Assembly: GCF_003355155.1 (NCBI RefSeq)
Contig: NZ_CP031320.1
Span: 2,765,881-2,829,880, forward strand
Length of the DNA: 64,000 bases
Origin: Streptomyces armeniacus
GTDB taxonomy: Bacteria; Actinomycetota; Actinomycetes; Streptomycetales; Streptomycetaceae
Direction: 5' to 3'
Shown piece after piece: positions 1-11,075 of this stretch (positions are counted from its first letter, which is position 1; every line of letters starts with the position of its first letter). The notes beneath the pieces are model-generated. The model did not search any database. It worked only from the letters and a program-made list of their open reading frames with translations, and had not been told where the DNA came from. The translations under genes and the position numbers were made by a program.

Positions 1-699
1 GAGGAGACGTTCGAACTGCACGGCCGGGAGAGCGTGTTCGCCGGTGTGAGCGACTTCGCGTACGTGCCGCGGGACGCGCGCGTACGGATCGCCAGCGGCG
101 CGGGCGGCCGGTTCGCGCTCACGGGCGCGCGCTGCACGCGCCGGCTCCCGGCGCGCTACGGGTCCGCCTCGGACGTCGCCGTCGAGCTGCGCGGCACCGG
201 CAACTGCTCGCGGCAGGTCAACAACTTCGCCGCCGCCGGCGCCTTCGAGGCGGACAAGCTGATCGCCGTCGAGGTGCTCACACCGGGCGGCAACTGGTCC
301 TCGTACCCGCCGCACAAGCACGACGAGCACCGGCCGGGGGAGGAGAGCGAGCTCGAGGAGATCTACTACTTCGAGATCGCCCCGCACGGCGGCACCGAGG
401 GCGTCGGCTACCAGCGCGTCACACCCTCCGGGCACGGACGGGGCACGGACGTCCTGGCGGAGGTGCGCAGCGGCGACACCGTACTCATCCCGGACGGCTG
501 GCACGGCCCGTCGATGGCGGCGCCCGGCCACCACATGTACTACCTCAACGTGATGGCGGGTCCGGGGGTGGCCCGCGAGTGGCTCATCTGCGACCATCCA
601 GATCATGCCTGGATCCGAGGCACCTGGGCAGACCAGCCTGTGGATCCAAGGCTGCCGCTCTACCTCGCACCGACGGCAGAAGGGCAGGGCGCGTCATGA
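1..699 (+). CDS. iolB: 5-deoxy-glucuronate isomerase IolB, 5' end missing
   Basis: The gene is already open at base 1, so its start lies outside the window; 232 codons are visible, and the usual family length of about 270-300 suggests roughly 40-70 residues are missing. IolB isomerises 5-deoxy-glucuronate to 5-dehydro-2-deoxy-gluconate in myo-inositol catabolism. The visible part is a cupin-type fold with metal-binding candidates in PHKHDEH, the acidic EEIYYFE strand and the C-terminal GWHGPSMAAPGHHMYY region. The stop codon overlaps the iolD start (ATGA at 696-699), so the two are translationally coupled. The identification rests on these motifs plus the iolD-iolA context. Confidence 0.92.
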   Translation, partial: EETFELHGRESVFAGVSDFAYVPRDARVRIASGAGGRFALTGARCTRRLPARYGSASDVAVELRGTGNCSRQVNNFAAAGAFEADKLIAVEVLTPGGNWSSYPPHKHDEHRPGEESELEEIYYFEIAPHGGTEGVGYQRVTPSGHGRGTDVLAEVRSGDTVLIPDGWHGPSMAAPGHHMYYLNVMAGPGVAREWLICDHPDHAWIRGTWADQPVDPRLPLYLAPTAEGQGAS

Positions 700-2645
700 A
701 CCCCACCGGTGACACGGGCGACACCGGCCGCACCGCGCGTACGGGCGGCGGCGCGGGCGGCGGCACCCTCCGACTCACCGTCGCCCAGGCGCTCGTACGC
801 TTCCTCGCCGCCCAGCACACCGAACGGGACGGCCGCCGGCAGCGCCTCGTCAACGCCTGCTGGGGCATCTTCGGGCACGGCAACGTCGCCGGACTGGGCC
901 AGGCACTGGTCGAAAACCGCGGACACCCGGGGGCCGAACTGCCGTTCCTCCAGGGCCGCAACGAACAGGCCATGGTGCACGCCGCCGTCGGCTACGCCCG
1001 CCAGTCCAACCGGCTGCGCGCCCAGGCCGTCACCACCTCCATCGGCCCCGGCGCCACCAACATGGTCACCGGCGCCGCCCTCGCCACCGTCAACCGGCTG
1101 CCCGTCCTGCTGCTCCCCGGCGACACGTTCGCCACCCGGCCCGCCGATCCGGTGCTGCAGCAGCTGGAAGTGCCGTACGCGGGCGACATCTCCGTCAACG
1201 ACGCACTCCGCCCCGTCTCCCGCCGCTTCGACCGCGTGCACCGTCCGGAGGCGCTGATCCCCGCCGCGCTGGAATCCGTACGGGTGCTCGCCGACCCCGC
1301 CGAGACCGGCGCCGTCACGCTCGCGCTGCCGCAGGACGTACAGGCCGAGGCGTACGACTGGCCCGCGGACTTCTTCGCCGAACGCGTCTGGCAGGTGCGC
1401 CGCCCGCCGCCCGAGACCACCGCGCTCGCCGAGGCCGTACGCGCCGTACGGGCCGCCGCGCGCCCCCTGATCATCGCGGGCGGCGGCGTCCACCACAGCG
1501 AGGCCGAGGACGCCCTGCGCGAACTGGCCGACGCGACGGGCATCCCGGTCGCCTCCACCCAGGCGGGCAAGGGCGCGCTGCGCCACGACCACCCGGCGGA
1601 CCTGGGCGGCATCGGGCACACCGGTACGGCCGTCGCCGACGACCTCGCGCGCACGGCGGACCTCGTCATCGGCGTCGGCACCCGCTACACCGACTTCACC
1701 ACCGCCTCCGGCACGCTGTTCGCGGAACCGGGCGTCCGCTTCGTCAACCTCAACATCGCCCCGTTCGACACCCACAAGCTCAGCGCCCTGCCGCTGGTCG
1801 CCGACGCCCGCAGCGGCCTGGAGGCGCTGACCGGCGCGCTGCGCGGACACCGCGTCGACCCGGCGTACGAGGCGGAGTACCGCGCGGGCAGGGCGCGTTG
1901 GGAACGCAGCGTGGAGGCCGCGTACGACCACCGCGACGGCTCCGCGCGGCCCACTCAGACGCAGGTGCTGGGCGTGCTCGACACGGTGGTCGGCGACGAC
2001 GACGTGGTGATCAACGCCGCCGGCTCCCTCCCCGGCGACCTGCACAAGCTGTGGCGCGCGCGGTCACCGAGGCAGTACCACCTCGAGTACGGCTACTCCT
2101 GCATGGGGTACGAGATCCCCGCCGCCATCGGCGTACGCCTCGCCGCCCCGGACCGCCCGGTGTGGGCGCTCGTCGGCGACGGCACGTATCTGATGATGCC
2201 GACGGAGATCGTCACCGCCGTCCAGGAGGGCCTCCCCATCAAGGTCGTCCTCCTCCAGAACCACGGCTACGCCTCCATCGGCGGCCTCTCCGAGGAGACC
2301 GGCGCCGAACGGTTCGGCACCGCCTACCGCTATCGTGCACCCGACGGCGACTACACCGGCGACCCGCTGCCCGTCGATCTGGCCGCGAACGCCGCGTCCC
2401 TGGGCATGGACGTCCTCCGTGCGGAGACCGTCGACGAACTGCGCGCCGCGCTCCGTACGGCACGCGCGTCCGACCGCCCCACCTGCGTGCACGTCGAGAC
2501 GGACACGTCGGGCAGCGGGCCCGGCGCGCCGCCCGCGGAGGCATGGTGGGACGTGCCCGTCGCCGAGACGGCGGCGCGGCCGGCCGCGGTGAAGGCGCGC
2601 GAGGAGTACGAGCGGCGCGCGGCTGAGCGGCGGCGCCACCTGTAG
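696..2645 (+). CDS. iolD: 3D-(3,5/4)-trihydroxycyclohexane-1,2-dione acylhydrolase IolD
   Basis: A ThDP-dependent ring-opening hydrolase of the inositol pathway, 649 residues, close to the usual IolD length. It has the three-domain ThDP layout: an N-terminal PYR domain with NEQAMVHAAVGYAR, a central domain around residues 240-390, and a C-terminal PP domain with the ThDP/Mg motif GDGTYLMM followed by QNHGYASIGGL. The ATG at 696 is chosen because it overlaps the iolB stop and lies behind AAGGGCAGGG; the open frame upstream is a shadow of iolB. Its product is the substrate of IolB, encoded just before it. The N-terminal leader is rich in Gly, Thr and Asp and carries no recognisable domain. Confidence 0.95.
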   Translation: MNPTGDTGDTGRTARTGGGAGGGTLRLTVAQALVRFLAAQHTERDGRRQRLVNACWGIFGHGNVAGLGQALVENRGHPGAELPFLQGRNEQAMVHAAVGYARQSNRLRAQAVTTSIGPGATNMVTGAALATVNRLPVLLLPGDTFATRPADPVLQQLEVPYAGDISVNDALRPVSRRFDRVHRPEALIPAALESVRVLADPAETGAVTLALPQDVQAEAYDWPADFFAERVWQVRRPPPETTALAEAVRAVRAAARPLIIAGGGVHHSEAEDALRELADATGIPVASTQAGKGALRHDHPADLGGIGHTGTAVADDLARTADLVIGVGTRYTDFTTASGTLFAEPGVRFVNLNIAPFDTHKLSALPLVADARSGLEALTGALRGHRVDPAYEAEYRAGRARWERSVEAAYDHRDGSARPTQTQVLGVLDTVVGDDDVVINAAGSLPGDLHKLWRARSPRQYHLEYGYSCMGYEIPAAIGVRLAAPDRPVWALVGDGTYLMMPTEIVTAVQEGLPIKVVLLQNHGYASIGGLSEETGAERFGTAYRYRAPDGDYTGDPLPVDLAANAASLGMDVLRAETVDELRAALRTARASDRPTCVHVETDTSGSGPGAPPAEAWWDVPVAETAARPAAVKAREEYERRAAERRRHL

Positions 2646-2782
2646 TGCCGGGCCGTCCCTCCGTCCGCACACTCCGGCCTCTCCGCACACCTCCTCCCGC
2701 CTCTCCGTCCGCCGATCGTCGTCCCTCCGCCGACCGTCCTCCGTACGAAATCCGGCTTCCGTCCGTACGAAAGGTGCCCCTC

Positions 2783-4279
2783 ATGAAGACACTCGGCCAC
2801 TGGATCGGCGGCAAGCCCGCCGACGGCGCCTCCGGCGAGTTCGGCCCCGTCTACGATCCCGCCACCGGCGAGCAGACCACCCGCGTCGCCCTCGCCTCCG
2901 CCGACGAGGTCGACCAGGCGGTCGCCGCCGCCCGGGAGGCGTATCTCGACTGGGGCACCGCCTCGCTGTCCCGGCGTACGGCGGTGCTGTACGCGTACCG
3001 CCAGCTCCTCGACGCGCGCCGCGAGGAGATCGCCGCACTCATCACCGCCGAGCACGGCAAGGTCCACTCCGACGCGCTCGGCGAGGTCGCGCGCGGCATG
3101 GAGATCGTGGAACTCGCCTGCGGCATCGCCGACAAGCTCAAGGGCGAGCTCTCCACGGAGGTGTCGACGCGCGTCGACGTCGCCGCCATCCGGCAGCCGC
3201 TCGGCGTCGTCGCGGGCATCACGCCGTTCAACTTCCCGGCGATGGTGCCGATGTGGATGTTCCCGCTGGCTCTCGCCTGCGGCAACACCTTCGTGCTCAA
3301 GCCCAGCGAGAAGGACCCCTCCGCGGCGTACCGGCTCGCCGAACTCGCCGCCGAGGCGGGCGTCCCGGACGGCGTCCTGAACGTCGTCAACGGCGACAAG
3401 ACCGCCGTCGACCGGCTGCTGGCACACCCGGACGTGGCCGCCGTCTCGTTCGTCGGCTCCACGCCCATCGCCCGCTCCATCCAGGAGAACGCCGTCCGGC
3501 ACGGCAAGCGGGTACAGGCGCTCGGCGGCGCCAAGAACCACATGCTCGTCCTTCCGGACGCCGACCTGGACCACGCCGCCGACAACGCGATCAACGCGGC
3601 GTACGGTTCCGCCGGGGAACGTTGCATGGCCGTCTCCGTCGTCGTCGCGATCGACTCCGTCGCGGATGACCTCGTCGCCCGCATCGCGGAGCGCGCACGG
3701 CGGCTGCGGATCGGGCCGGGCACCGACCCGTCCGCCGAGATGGGCCCGCTCATCACCGCCGAACACCGCGAGAAGGTCGCCTCGTACGTGCACGGCGCGG
3801 CGGCACAGGGCGCGGACGTCGTCGTCGACGGCACCGGGCTGTCCGTGCCGGGCCACGAGAACGGCTTCTTCCTCGGCGTCTCCCTGCTGGACCGCGTACG
3901 GCCGGACTCGGACGCGTACCGGGACGAGATCTTCGGACCGGTACTGTGCGTGGTGCGCGCGGAGACGTACGACGAGGCGCTCGCGCTCATCAACGGCTCC
4001 CCGTGGGGCAACGGCACTGCCATCTTCACCCGCGACGGCGGCGCCGCCCGGCGCTTCCAACTCGAGGTGCAGGCGGGCATGGTCGGCGTCAACGTGCCGA
4101 TCCCGGTGCCGGTCGGACACCACTCGTTCGGCGGCTGGAAGGACTCGCTCTTCGGTGACCTGCACATCTACGGCAACGACGGCATCGCCTTCTACACCCG
4201 CGGCAAGGTCATCACCACCCGCTGGCCGGACCCGGCGGACAGCGGCGGCATCAACCTCGGCTTCCCGCGCCACGACTGA
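2783..4279 (+). CDS. iolA: CoA-acylating methylmalonate-semialdehyde dehydrogenase
   Basis: A 498-residue aldehyde dehydrogenase of the MmsA/IolA family. It converts malonate semialdehyde to acetyl-CoA in inositol breakdown, or methylmalonate semialdehyde to propionyl-CoA in valine breakdown. The family pattern is clear: PFNFPAMVPMWMFPLA near the cofactor pocket, NHMLVLPDAD, and the catalytic Cys in SAGERCMA at about residue 281, with ERC being typical of CoA-acylating members. The ATG at 2783 follows GAAAGG. The 137-bp gap after iolD has no gene. With iolB and iolD upstream it forms the last step of an inositol operon, so iolA is preferred over mmsA as the name. Confidence 0.93.
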   Translation: MKTLGHWIGGKPADGASGEFGPVYDPATGEQTTRVALASADEVDQAVAAAREAYLDWGTASLSRRTAVLYAYRQLLDARREEIAALITAEHGKVHSDALGEVARGMEIVELACGIADKLKGELSTEVSTRVDVAAIRQPLGVVAGITPFNFPAMVPMWMFPLALACGNTFVLKPSEKDPSAAYRLAELAAEAGVPDGVLNVVNGDKTAVDRLLAHPDVAAVSFVGSTPIARSIQENAVRHGKRVQALGGAKNHMLVLPDADLDHAADNAINAAYGSAGERCMAVSVVVAIDSVADDLVARIAERARRLRIGPGTDPSAEMGPLITAEHREKVASYVHGAAAQGADVVVDGTGLSVPGHENGFFLGVSLLDRVRPDSDAYRDEIFGPVLCVVRAETYDEALALINGSPWGNGTAIFTRDGGAARRFQLEVQAGMVGVNVPIPVPVGHHSFGGWKDSLFGDLHIYGNDGIAFYTRGKVITTRWPDPADSGGINLGFPRHD

Positions 4280-4285
4280 CCCCTG

Positions 4286-4331
4286 CGCGGGGAGCGTCCC
4301 CGGGGCCGCGTCCTCGGGGACGCTCCCCGCG
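4286..4331 (+). terminator. Strong hairpin terminator after the iol operon
   Basis: A perfect 17-bp inverted repeat (arms 4286-4302 and 4315-4331, arm sequence CGCGGGGAGCGTCCCCG) closes a 12-nt loop seven bases after the iolA stop. There is no T-tract, which is common for Streptomyces terminators. Confidence 0.8.
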
Positions 4332-4390
4332 GGGGCGGCCCCCCTGCCGGGACGGACCGCCGGGGTGTGGCGCCGCGCTGCGGCGTCTGT

Positions 4391-4414
4391 TGCGGGCGTT
4401 GGCAGGCGCCCGCA
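4391..4414. repeat. Short inverted repeat in the iolA to FUSC gap
   Basis: TGCGGGCG and its complement are separated by 8 nt. It lies in the roughly 250-bp stretch between the iol terminator and the next gene. I see no other structured element or small gene in that stretch. It may be a second weak hairpin or an operator. Confidence 0.4.
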
Positions 4415-4582
4415 CGCTGCCGCGCCCGCCTGCGGCGGATCCGGTCCGCAACCTCTTTCCGCCGCGGCGGTGTTCAGCCACGGTGGCGTTGTTCGGCGGT
4501 GCCGTACGGCCCATTCCGGGGTCGGCACACCGCCGGACTCTGTACGTCGTGGCTACGCGCCGTTGCGGCGGGGCGGCGGCGT

Positions 4583-7015
4583 ATGAGCTGGCCGCGCGCG
4601 CTGCGCGAGACCGCGCGGTCAGGGATGCGTATCGAGCGCACCGCGCTCACCCCGTTCCTCGCCATCCGCGGGGCGTGCGGCGTCGCGCTCATCATCGGGC
4701 TCGCGTTGTGGCTCGGTTCGCCGACGCTCGCCGTCTCCTCCGCGTTCGGCGCGTTCGCCTCCGGTGTGGCCACGTTCCAGCGCAGTTGGCGGCCGCGGCC
4801 CGTGCTGGCGCTCGCGGCGGCGGGCGGGCTGGCGGTGTCCACGTTCGTGGGCTACCTGTGCGTGCCGTGGGACGCCGCGTTCCTCGCGCTGCTCGCCGTA
4901 TGGGCGTTCGGCGCGGGCATGGCGTGGGGCGTCGGGCCGACGTCCGGGGTCGTCGCCGGGCTGACCGTGGCCGTGATGCTCGTCGCCGTCACCCTGCCCA
5001 CGACCGTACTGGGTGCGCTGACGCACGCCGGGCTGATCGCGGCGGGCGGGCTCGTACAGGCGGCGCTGATCGTCCTGTTCCCCGTACGGCCGTGGGGCGA
5101 CCGCCGTGACGCGCTCGCCGACGCGCTGGCCGCCGTCGCGGACTACGCGCGGCGCCTCCGGCACGACCCCAGCGCGCCGTTCGACCCGGAGCCGCTGATG
5201 GAGGCGCGCAAGGCCGCGGCGGTCACGCCGCGTCAGGCGCGCCGCCGTCCGCGCCAGTTGCAGGGCTACCGCGCGCTGGCCGAACGCTTCCGTCCGCTGC
5301 TCGCCTCGCTCGCCGATCCGGTGGTCGGCGGCGTACCCGCCGAGGGGCCCGAACGGGAGCGCGTACGCGCCCTGCTGGCCGCCGCGGCGACCGTACTGGA
5401 CGCGTCGGCGCGCGCCATCCGGCGCGGGGAGCACGTCCGTATCCCCGAGAACGCGCTGACCGTCCTCCAGGTGCCGGAGTCCGGGCCGGTGCTGAGCGGG
5501 CCGGCGCGGAAGACCGCGCTGCGGCTGATCGCGTTGACGGACGACGCGGTGGAGGCCGCACAGGAGCCGGTCGAAGTGACCCGTACGCTCCCGGTGTTCG
5601 GATCGCGCACCGTCTGGATCTACGCGGACGAGCCGTCGGAGGAAGGGGAGGAGGGCGCGGAGGGCGACGGCCGCCTCCCGGAAGGCACACGCGCACGTGG
5701 CCGCTCGTCGGACCGCCGTCCCTACCAGCCGCCGCCCCCCGAAGCGCCAGAACCGCCCGAGCAGCCCGAGGGGAAGCAGGGGCAGCAGCGGGACCGGTCG
5801 CCGGGCAAGAGGACAGGCAAGGCATCCGCGCAACGTTTCCCGGCGCCGCGGCATCTCCACCGCCCCACCGTCCCCGGCCTGGTGCCCGTCGCCATACGCG
5901 CCCTGCGCCGCGAACTGCACTGGTCGTCGCCCGTGCTGCGGCACGCGCTGCGGCTGGCGGTCGTGGTCGTCGTCGGGCGCATAGTCGGCGCGCTGCTGCC
6001 CCCTGAGCACGGCTACTGGATTCCGCTCACCGCCGTCATGGTGCTGCGCCCCGATTTCTCGCAGACCTTCGAGCGCGGCGTCGCCCGCTTCGCGGGCACC
6101 GTGGGCGGCGTGATCGTGGCGGGCGCGCTGGTGGCGCTGGCGGACCCGGGCCCGTATCCGAGCGCGGCACTCGCCGTCGTCGCGATCGGGGCGATGTACC
6201 TGCTCATGCACACCGGTTACGCCCTCGTCTCCGCCTGCATCGCCGCGTACGTCGTGTTCCTGCTCGGCATCGCCGGCTCCGAGTGGGGCCAGACCGTACA
6301 GGAACGGGTGCTGCTGACCGCGATCGGCGGGCTGCTGGCGATGCTCGGCTACGCCCTCTTCCCGGCCTGGGAGACGCCCCGGCTGCGTGACCGGCTTGCC
6401 GACTGGCTGACCGCGAACGGGCGTTACGCCGTCGCCGTCCTCGACGCCTTCACGCGTCCCGCTGACCGCAGGCCGCGGCAGGTCCGCGACGCCCTGCTGG
6501 ACGCGCGCGCCGCGCGTCAGGCGTGGGAGCAGGCGGCGGACCGCGCGGGCGCAGAACCCGTACGGCACCGCGGCCTCAACCGCCGTGCCGCGCGCGACGC
6601 GCAGCTGTCCCTGGTCACCATGGGGCGCGTCACGATGCTCCTGGAGGCGCACCTCCCGGAGCGCGCGCCCGCACCGGCGGAGCCCGCCGCGGAGGAGCCG
6701 TCCGCGCGGCCCGCGGGCGGCGCCGACGTGATGCGCGGCGCCGATGCGATGCGCGGCGGCGACCCGATGCGCGGCGGCGACCCGATGCGCGGAGGCGCCG
6801 CGTACGCCGCGGCGCTGTCGACGGCGGTGGCGGCCAACTCCCGGGCCGTACGGGACGAACGCCCGCTGGACTGGGAACCGGTGCGCGCGGCGCTGGAGGA
6901 CTGGCGTACGGAGTGCGGCATGGCGGACCCCGTCGCGCTGCGGGCGGCGGAGCTGCTCACGGACGCGCTGGAGGAGTTCGGCTCGGCGGTCGCCCCGCGC
7001 CGCCCCCGCGGCTAG
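4583..7015 (+). CDS. FUSC-family (aromatic acid exporter-like) membrane protein
   Basis: An 810-residue protein with two hydrophobic blocks, at about residues 30-160 and 440-580, separated and followed by long soluble stretches. This is the arrangement of FUSC/YccS/ArAE-type membrane proteins. The second block contains PPEHGYWIPLTAVMVLRPDF, the characteristic FUSC signature. Family members are proposed to export aromatic or other organic acids, but no substrate can be read from the sequence. The start at 4583 places a basic stretch before the first membrane segment; an in-frame ATG at 4625 is an alternative. A region of hexapeptide repeats lies near residues 717-739. Its stop overlaps the stop of the convergent molybdenum hydroxylase gene by 3 bases. 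Confidence 0.8.
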   Translation: MSWPRALRETARSGMRIERTALTPFLAIRGACGVALIIGLALWLGSPTLAVSSAFGAFASGVATFQRSWRPRPVLALAAAGGLAVSTFVGYLCVPWDAAFLALLAVWAFGAGMAWGVGPTSGVVAGLTVAVMLVAVTLPTTVLGALTHAGLIAAGGLVQAALIVLFPVRPWGDRRDALADALAAVADYARRLRHDPSAPFDPEPLMEARKAAAVTPRQARRRPRQLQGYRALAERFRPLLASLADPVVGGVPAEGPERERVRALLAAAATVLDASARAIRRGEHVRIPENALTVLQVPESGPVLSGPARKTALRLIALTDDAVEAAQEPVEVTRTLPVFGSRTVWIYADEPSEEGEEGAEGDGRLPEGTRARGRSSDRRPYQPPPPEAPEPPEQPEGKQGQQRDRSPGKRTGKASAQRFPAPRHLHRPTVPGLVPVAIRALRRELHWSSPVLRHALRLAVVVVVGRIVGALLPPEHGYWIPLTAVMVLRPDFSQTFERGVARFAGTVGGVIVAGALVALADPGPYPSAALAVVAIGAMYLLMHTGYALVSACIAAYVVFLLGIAGSEWGQTVQERVLLTAIGGLLAMLGYALFPAWETPRLRDRLADWLTANGRYAVAVLDAFTRPADRRPRQVRDALLDARAARQAWEQAADRAGAEPVRHRGLNRRAARDAQLSLVTMGRVTMLLEAHLPERAPAPAEPAAEEPSARPAGGADVMRGADAMRGGDPMRGGDPMRGGAAYAAALSTAVAANSRAVRDERPLDWEPVRAALEDWRTECGMADPVALRAAELLTDALEEFGSAVAPRRPRG
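6731..6799 (+). repeat. In-frame 18-bp tandem repeat in the FUSC gene
   Basis: Three full 18-bp units and one partial unit start at 6731, 6749, 6767 and 6785. They encode MRGADA, MRGGDP, MRGGDP and MRGGA in a soluble part of the protein. The second and third units are identical at the DNA level, which points to recent duplication. Confidence 0.85.
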
Positions 7016-9167
7016 CGGAGCAGCTTGTCCGGCGTCACCGGCAGATCACGTACGCGGATGCCCGTCGCGTCGTGTACGGCGTTCACCACGGCGGCCGCCG
7101 CACCGACGATGCCGATCTCGCCGATGCCGCGCGCACCCATCGCGTTGGCGTGCTCGTCCGTCTCGTCCAGCCAGGTGGCCTCGATGCCGCAGACGTCCGC
7201 GTGTGCGGCGATGTGGTAGCCGGCCAGGTCGTGGTTGACGACGTGCCCCGTACGGTGGTCGAGGACGCCGTGCTCGTGCAGTGCCATCGACAGCCCCATC
7301 GTCATCCCTCCGATGAACTGCGAGCGCGCCGTACGGGGGTTGATGACGCGACCTACGGAGAACACTCCGAGCATCCGCGGCACCCGGATCTCCCCGGTGT
7401 CGACGTCCACCCGCACTTCGGCGAACTGCGCGCCGAAGGAGTGCATCGCGAACCGTTCGGCGTCCGGGTTCTCCGGTGTCGAGCCCAGCGTCTGCGCGCC
7501 CGGCTCCGGTTCGTCGCCGTGCTCCATGCGGAAGGCGCGTACGGCGGCCACGACGGTGGAGCCCCATGACGCGTTGCCCGAGGAGCCGCCCGCGACGGTC
7601 GCCGACGGGAGGTCGGTGTCGCCGATCTCCACCGTCACGGTGTCGAAGGGCCGGTCCAGCGCGTCGGCGGCGATCTGGGTGAGCGTCGTCCAGGTGCCGG
7701 TGCCGAGGTCGGCGGCCCCGATGCGCACGGTGTGGCGGCCCTCGCCGTCGTAGCGTACGAGGGCCTGCGAGCCGCGCGACGCGTAGTACGGGTACGTGGA
7801 GGCTGCCACGCCCATGCCGACCTGCTCGTTGCCCTCGACGTGCGAGCCCGGCGCCGGGCTGCCGCCGGTCCAGCCGAAGCGGCGGGCGCCCTCCCGCAGG
7901 CACTCGACGAGGTGGCGGCCGGACCACGGCTTGCCGGTCTCGGGGTCGGCCGGCGGGTCGTTGCGCACGCGCAGTTCGACGGGGTCGAGGCCGCAGGCGG
8001 CGGCGAGTTCGTCCATCGCGGCCTCCAGGGCGAAGATGCCCGGGGCCTCGCCCGGTGCCCGCATCCAGGACGGGACGGGCACGTCGAGGGCGGCGAGCCG
8101 GTGGGACGTACGGCGGTTCGGCGCGGCGTACATCATCCGGGTGCCGCACGCCGTCTGCTCGGCGAACTCCTTGACCGTCGCGGTGTGTTCGACCACCTCG
8201 TGCGCGATCGCCGTCAGCCGCCCGTCCGCTCCGGCACCGAGCCGCAGCCGCTGGATGGTGGGCGTACGGTGGCCGGCCAGCGGGAACGTCTGCTGCCGCG
8301 TCAGCGCGAGCTTCACGGCCCGCCCGGGCACCGCGCGGGCGCACAGTACGGCGAGCACGTCGTGCGCGTGCGGCATGCCCTTCGACCCGAAGCCGCCGCC
8401 GACGTGCGGCGACGTCACGCGCATCTGCTCCGGGCGCAGCCCGAAGAGCGGTGCGAGGGTCTTGCGTGCGGGGTGTGTGCCCTGCGTCGAGGCGTACAGG
8501 GTGAGCCGTACGCCGCCGTTCCCCGGCCCGCCCTCCGCCGATCCGCCCTCCGCCGGTCCGCCGCCCTCCGCGGGGTGCCAGACGGCCACCGCCGTGTGCG
8601 GCTCCAGCGGGTTGTTGTGCTCCATCGGCGTGGTGTACGTGCGGTCGACGGTCACCGCGGCGGACGCCAGCGCCGCGTCCACGTCGCCCTCGTCGGTGTC
8701 GGAGGCGAACGCCGGGTTGACCCGGCCGGGGGTGTACAGCGCGGGGCTGTCCGCCCGCAGTTCGGTGTCGTGCGGCTCCTGGTCGTACTCGGCGCGTACG
8801 AGCGACGCGGCGTGCCGCGCGGTCTCCGGCGTCTCGGCGACCACCGCGGCGATGAACTGGCCGCGGAACGCCACCGCGTCGGACTGCAGCACCGCCAGTT
8901 CGCCGTCCTGCTCGTCCTTCAGGTCGTCGAGCCGTCCGGCGTTCCGGTGCGTGAGCACCGCCACCACCCCGTCGGCCGCCTCGGCGTCCTCCGTGTGCAG
9001 CGCGCGGACGCGGCCGCGCGCGATGGTGGACTGCACGGGGTGCACGTAGAGCGGCGGTCCGGCGTCGGGCCGCCGCTCGTACGCGTACGGCGCGGTCCCG
9101 GTCACCTTGGCGTGCCCGTCGAGCCGCGGCAGCGGGGTGCCGACGGCCCGGGATGTCGCTGCGGCGG

Positions 9168-9171
<4 letters not shown>
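7012..9171 (-). CDS. paoC: Molybdenum hydroxylase large subunit, PaoC/YagR-like
   Basis: The molybdopterin-binding catalytic subunit of a xanthine dehydrogenase-family enzyme, 719 residues. It shows the family glycine-rich motif VGGGFGSKG, an SGNASWG motif and a C-terminal GIGEIGIVGAAAAVVNA stretch that should carry the catalytic Glu. The family oxidises aldehydes or purines at a Mo centre. The Cys-cluster insertion in the neighbouring FAD subunit points to the PaoABC aldehyde oxidoreductase branch. The ATG at 9171 overlaps the stop of the FAD-subunit gene (ATGA), so the three subunits form one operon transcribed leftward. No XdhC/PaoD-type maturation factor is encoded nearby. Confidence 0.88.
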
Positions 9172-10321
<1,150 letters not shown>

Positions 10322-10325
<4 letters not shown>

Positions 10326-10924
10326 GAGGCCGCCTCCCGCTGCTCCTGCCGGTCGTCCTGCGCGCCTTGCGGGTGCTGCGCGCTGTGCGCGCCGTGCGCG
10401 CGCTGGTCCCGCTGCTCGCGGAGGGCGGCGAGGATGTTGACGTATGCACCGCACCGGCACAGGTTCCCGCTCATCCGCTCGCGGATCTCCGCGTCGTCGA
10501 GCGCGGCGGGTCCGCTGCGGGCGAGGTCACCCGTGACATGGCTGGGATGGCCCGCCTCCGCCTCGTCCAGCATCCCGACCGCGGAGCAGACCTGACCGGG
10601 CGTGCAGTAGCCGCACTGCAGCCCGTCGTGGTCGAGGAACGAGCGCTGCACCGGGTGCAGCTCACCGTCCCCGCCGTCCCCGCCGCCCAGGCCGGCGGCC
10701 GTGACCACCTCGGCGCCGTCGTAGGCCACCGCGAGCGCCAGGCAGCTCAGCATCCGCCTGCCGTCGGTCAGCACGGTGCAGGCGCCGCACTGGCCGTGGT
10801 CGCAGCCCTTCTTCGGCGAGGTCACCCCGAGCCGGTCGCGCAGCGCGTCGAGCAGGGTGGTGCGGGTGTCGACGGTCGGGGACCGTTCCTCGCCGTCGAC
10901 GCGCAGGGTGATCCGGGCATCCAT
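10322..10924 (-). CDS. paoA: Molybdenum hydroxylase 2Fe-2S subunit, PaoA/YagT-like
   Basis: A 200-residue iron-sulfur subunit with a plant-ferredoxin type N-terminal cluster motif (CDHGQCGAC, then LSC) and an alpha-helical second cluster domain (QCGYCTPGQVC, then NLCRCGAY). It carries electrons between the Mo cofactor and FAD. E. coli PaoA has a Tat signal, but this protein begins directly with MDARITLRVDGEE, so the enzyme is probably cytoplasmic. It is the first gene of the operon. GGGAGG precedes the ATG, and a perfect palindrome lies 44 bases upstream. The C-terminal 30 residues are hydrophilic and low in complexity. Confidence 0.9.
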
Positions 10925-10967
10925 CGTCGCCTCCCAGCGGCGCTACGTCGCTCCGTCGTCGCTCCGT

Positions 10968-10993
10968 GTGGTACTCAGCGCGCTGAGTACCAC
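10968..10993. promoter_or_regulatory. Perfect 26-bp palindrome upstream of paoABC
   Basis: GTGGTACTCAGCG is followed immediately by its exact complement, with no spacer. The site is 44-69 bases before the paoA start codon. Its length, perfection and position suggest an operator for a dimeric repressor. Between it and the start codon is an 11-bp tandem repeat (ACGGAGCGACG twice, read on the minus strand). Confidence 0.65.
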
Positions 10994-11075
10994 GCATCTG
11001 CCGGTCCATACGACATCCGACATCCGGTCGGCGCGATCCGCACGGTATGCGCGGCCGACCGCGCGGCCCGCCTCC

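Noticed and set aside
2351..4528. A 725-codon minus-strand frame opposite iolD and iolA
   Set aside because: The composition is that of an antisense shadow (Arg/Gly/Val rich, no motifs), while the plus-strand genes carry complete enzyme signatures.
4619..6652. A 677-codon minus-strand frame opposite the FUSC gene
   Set aside because: It is Arg/Gln/Gly-rich without membrane or domain pattern; the plus strand encodes a clear membrane protein.
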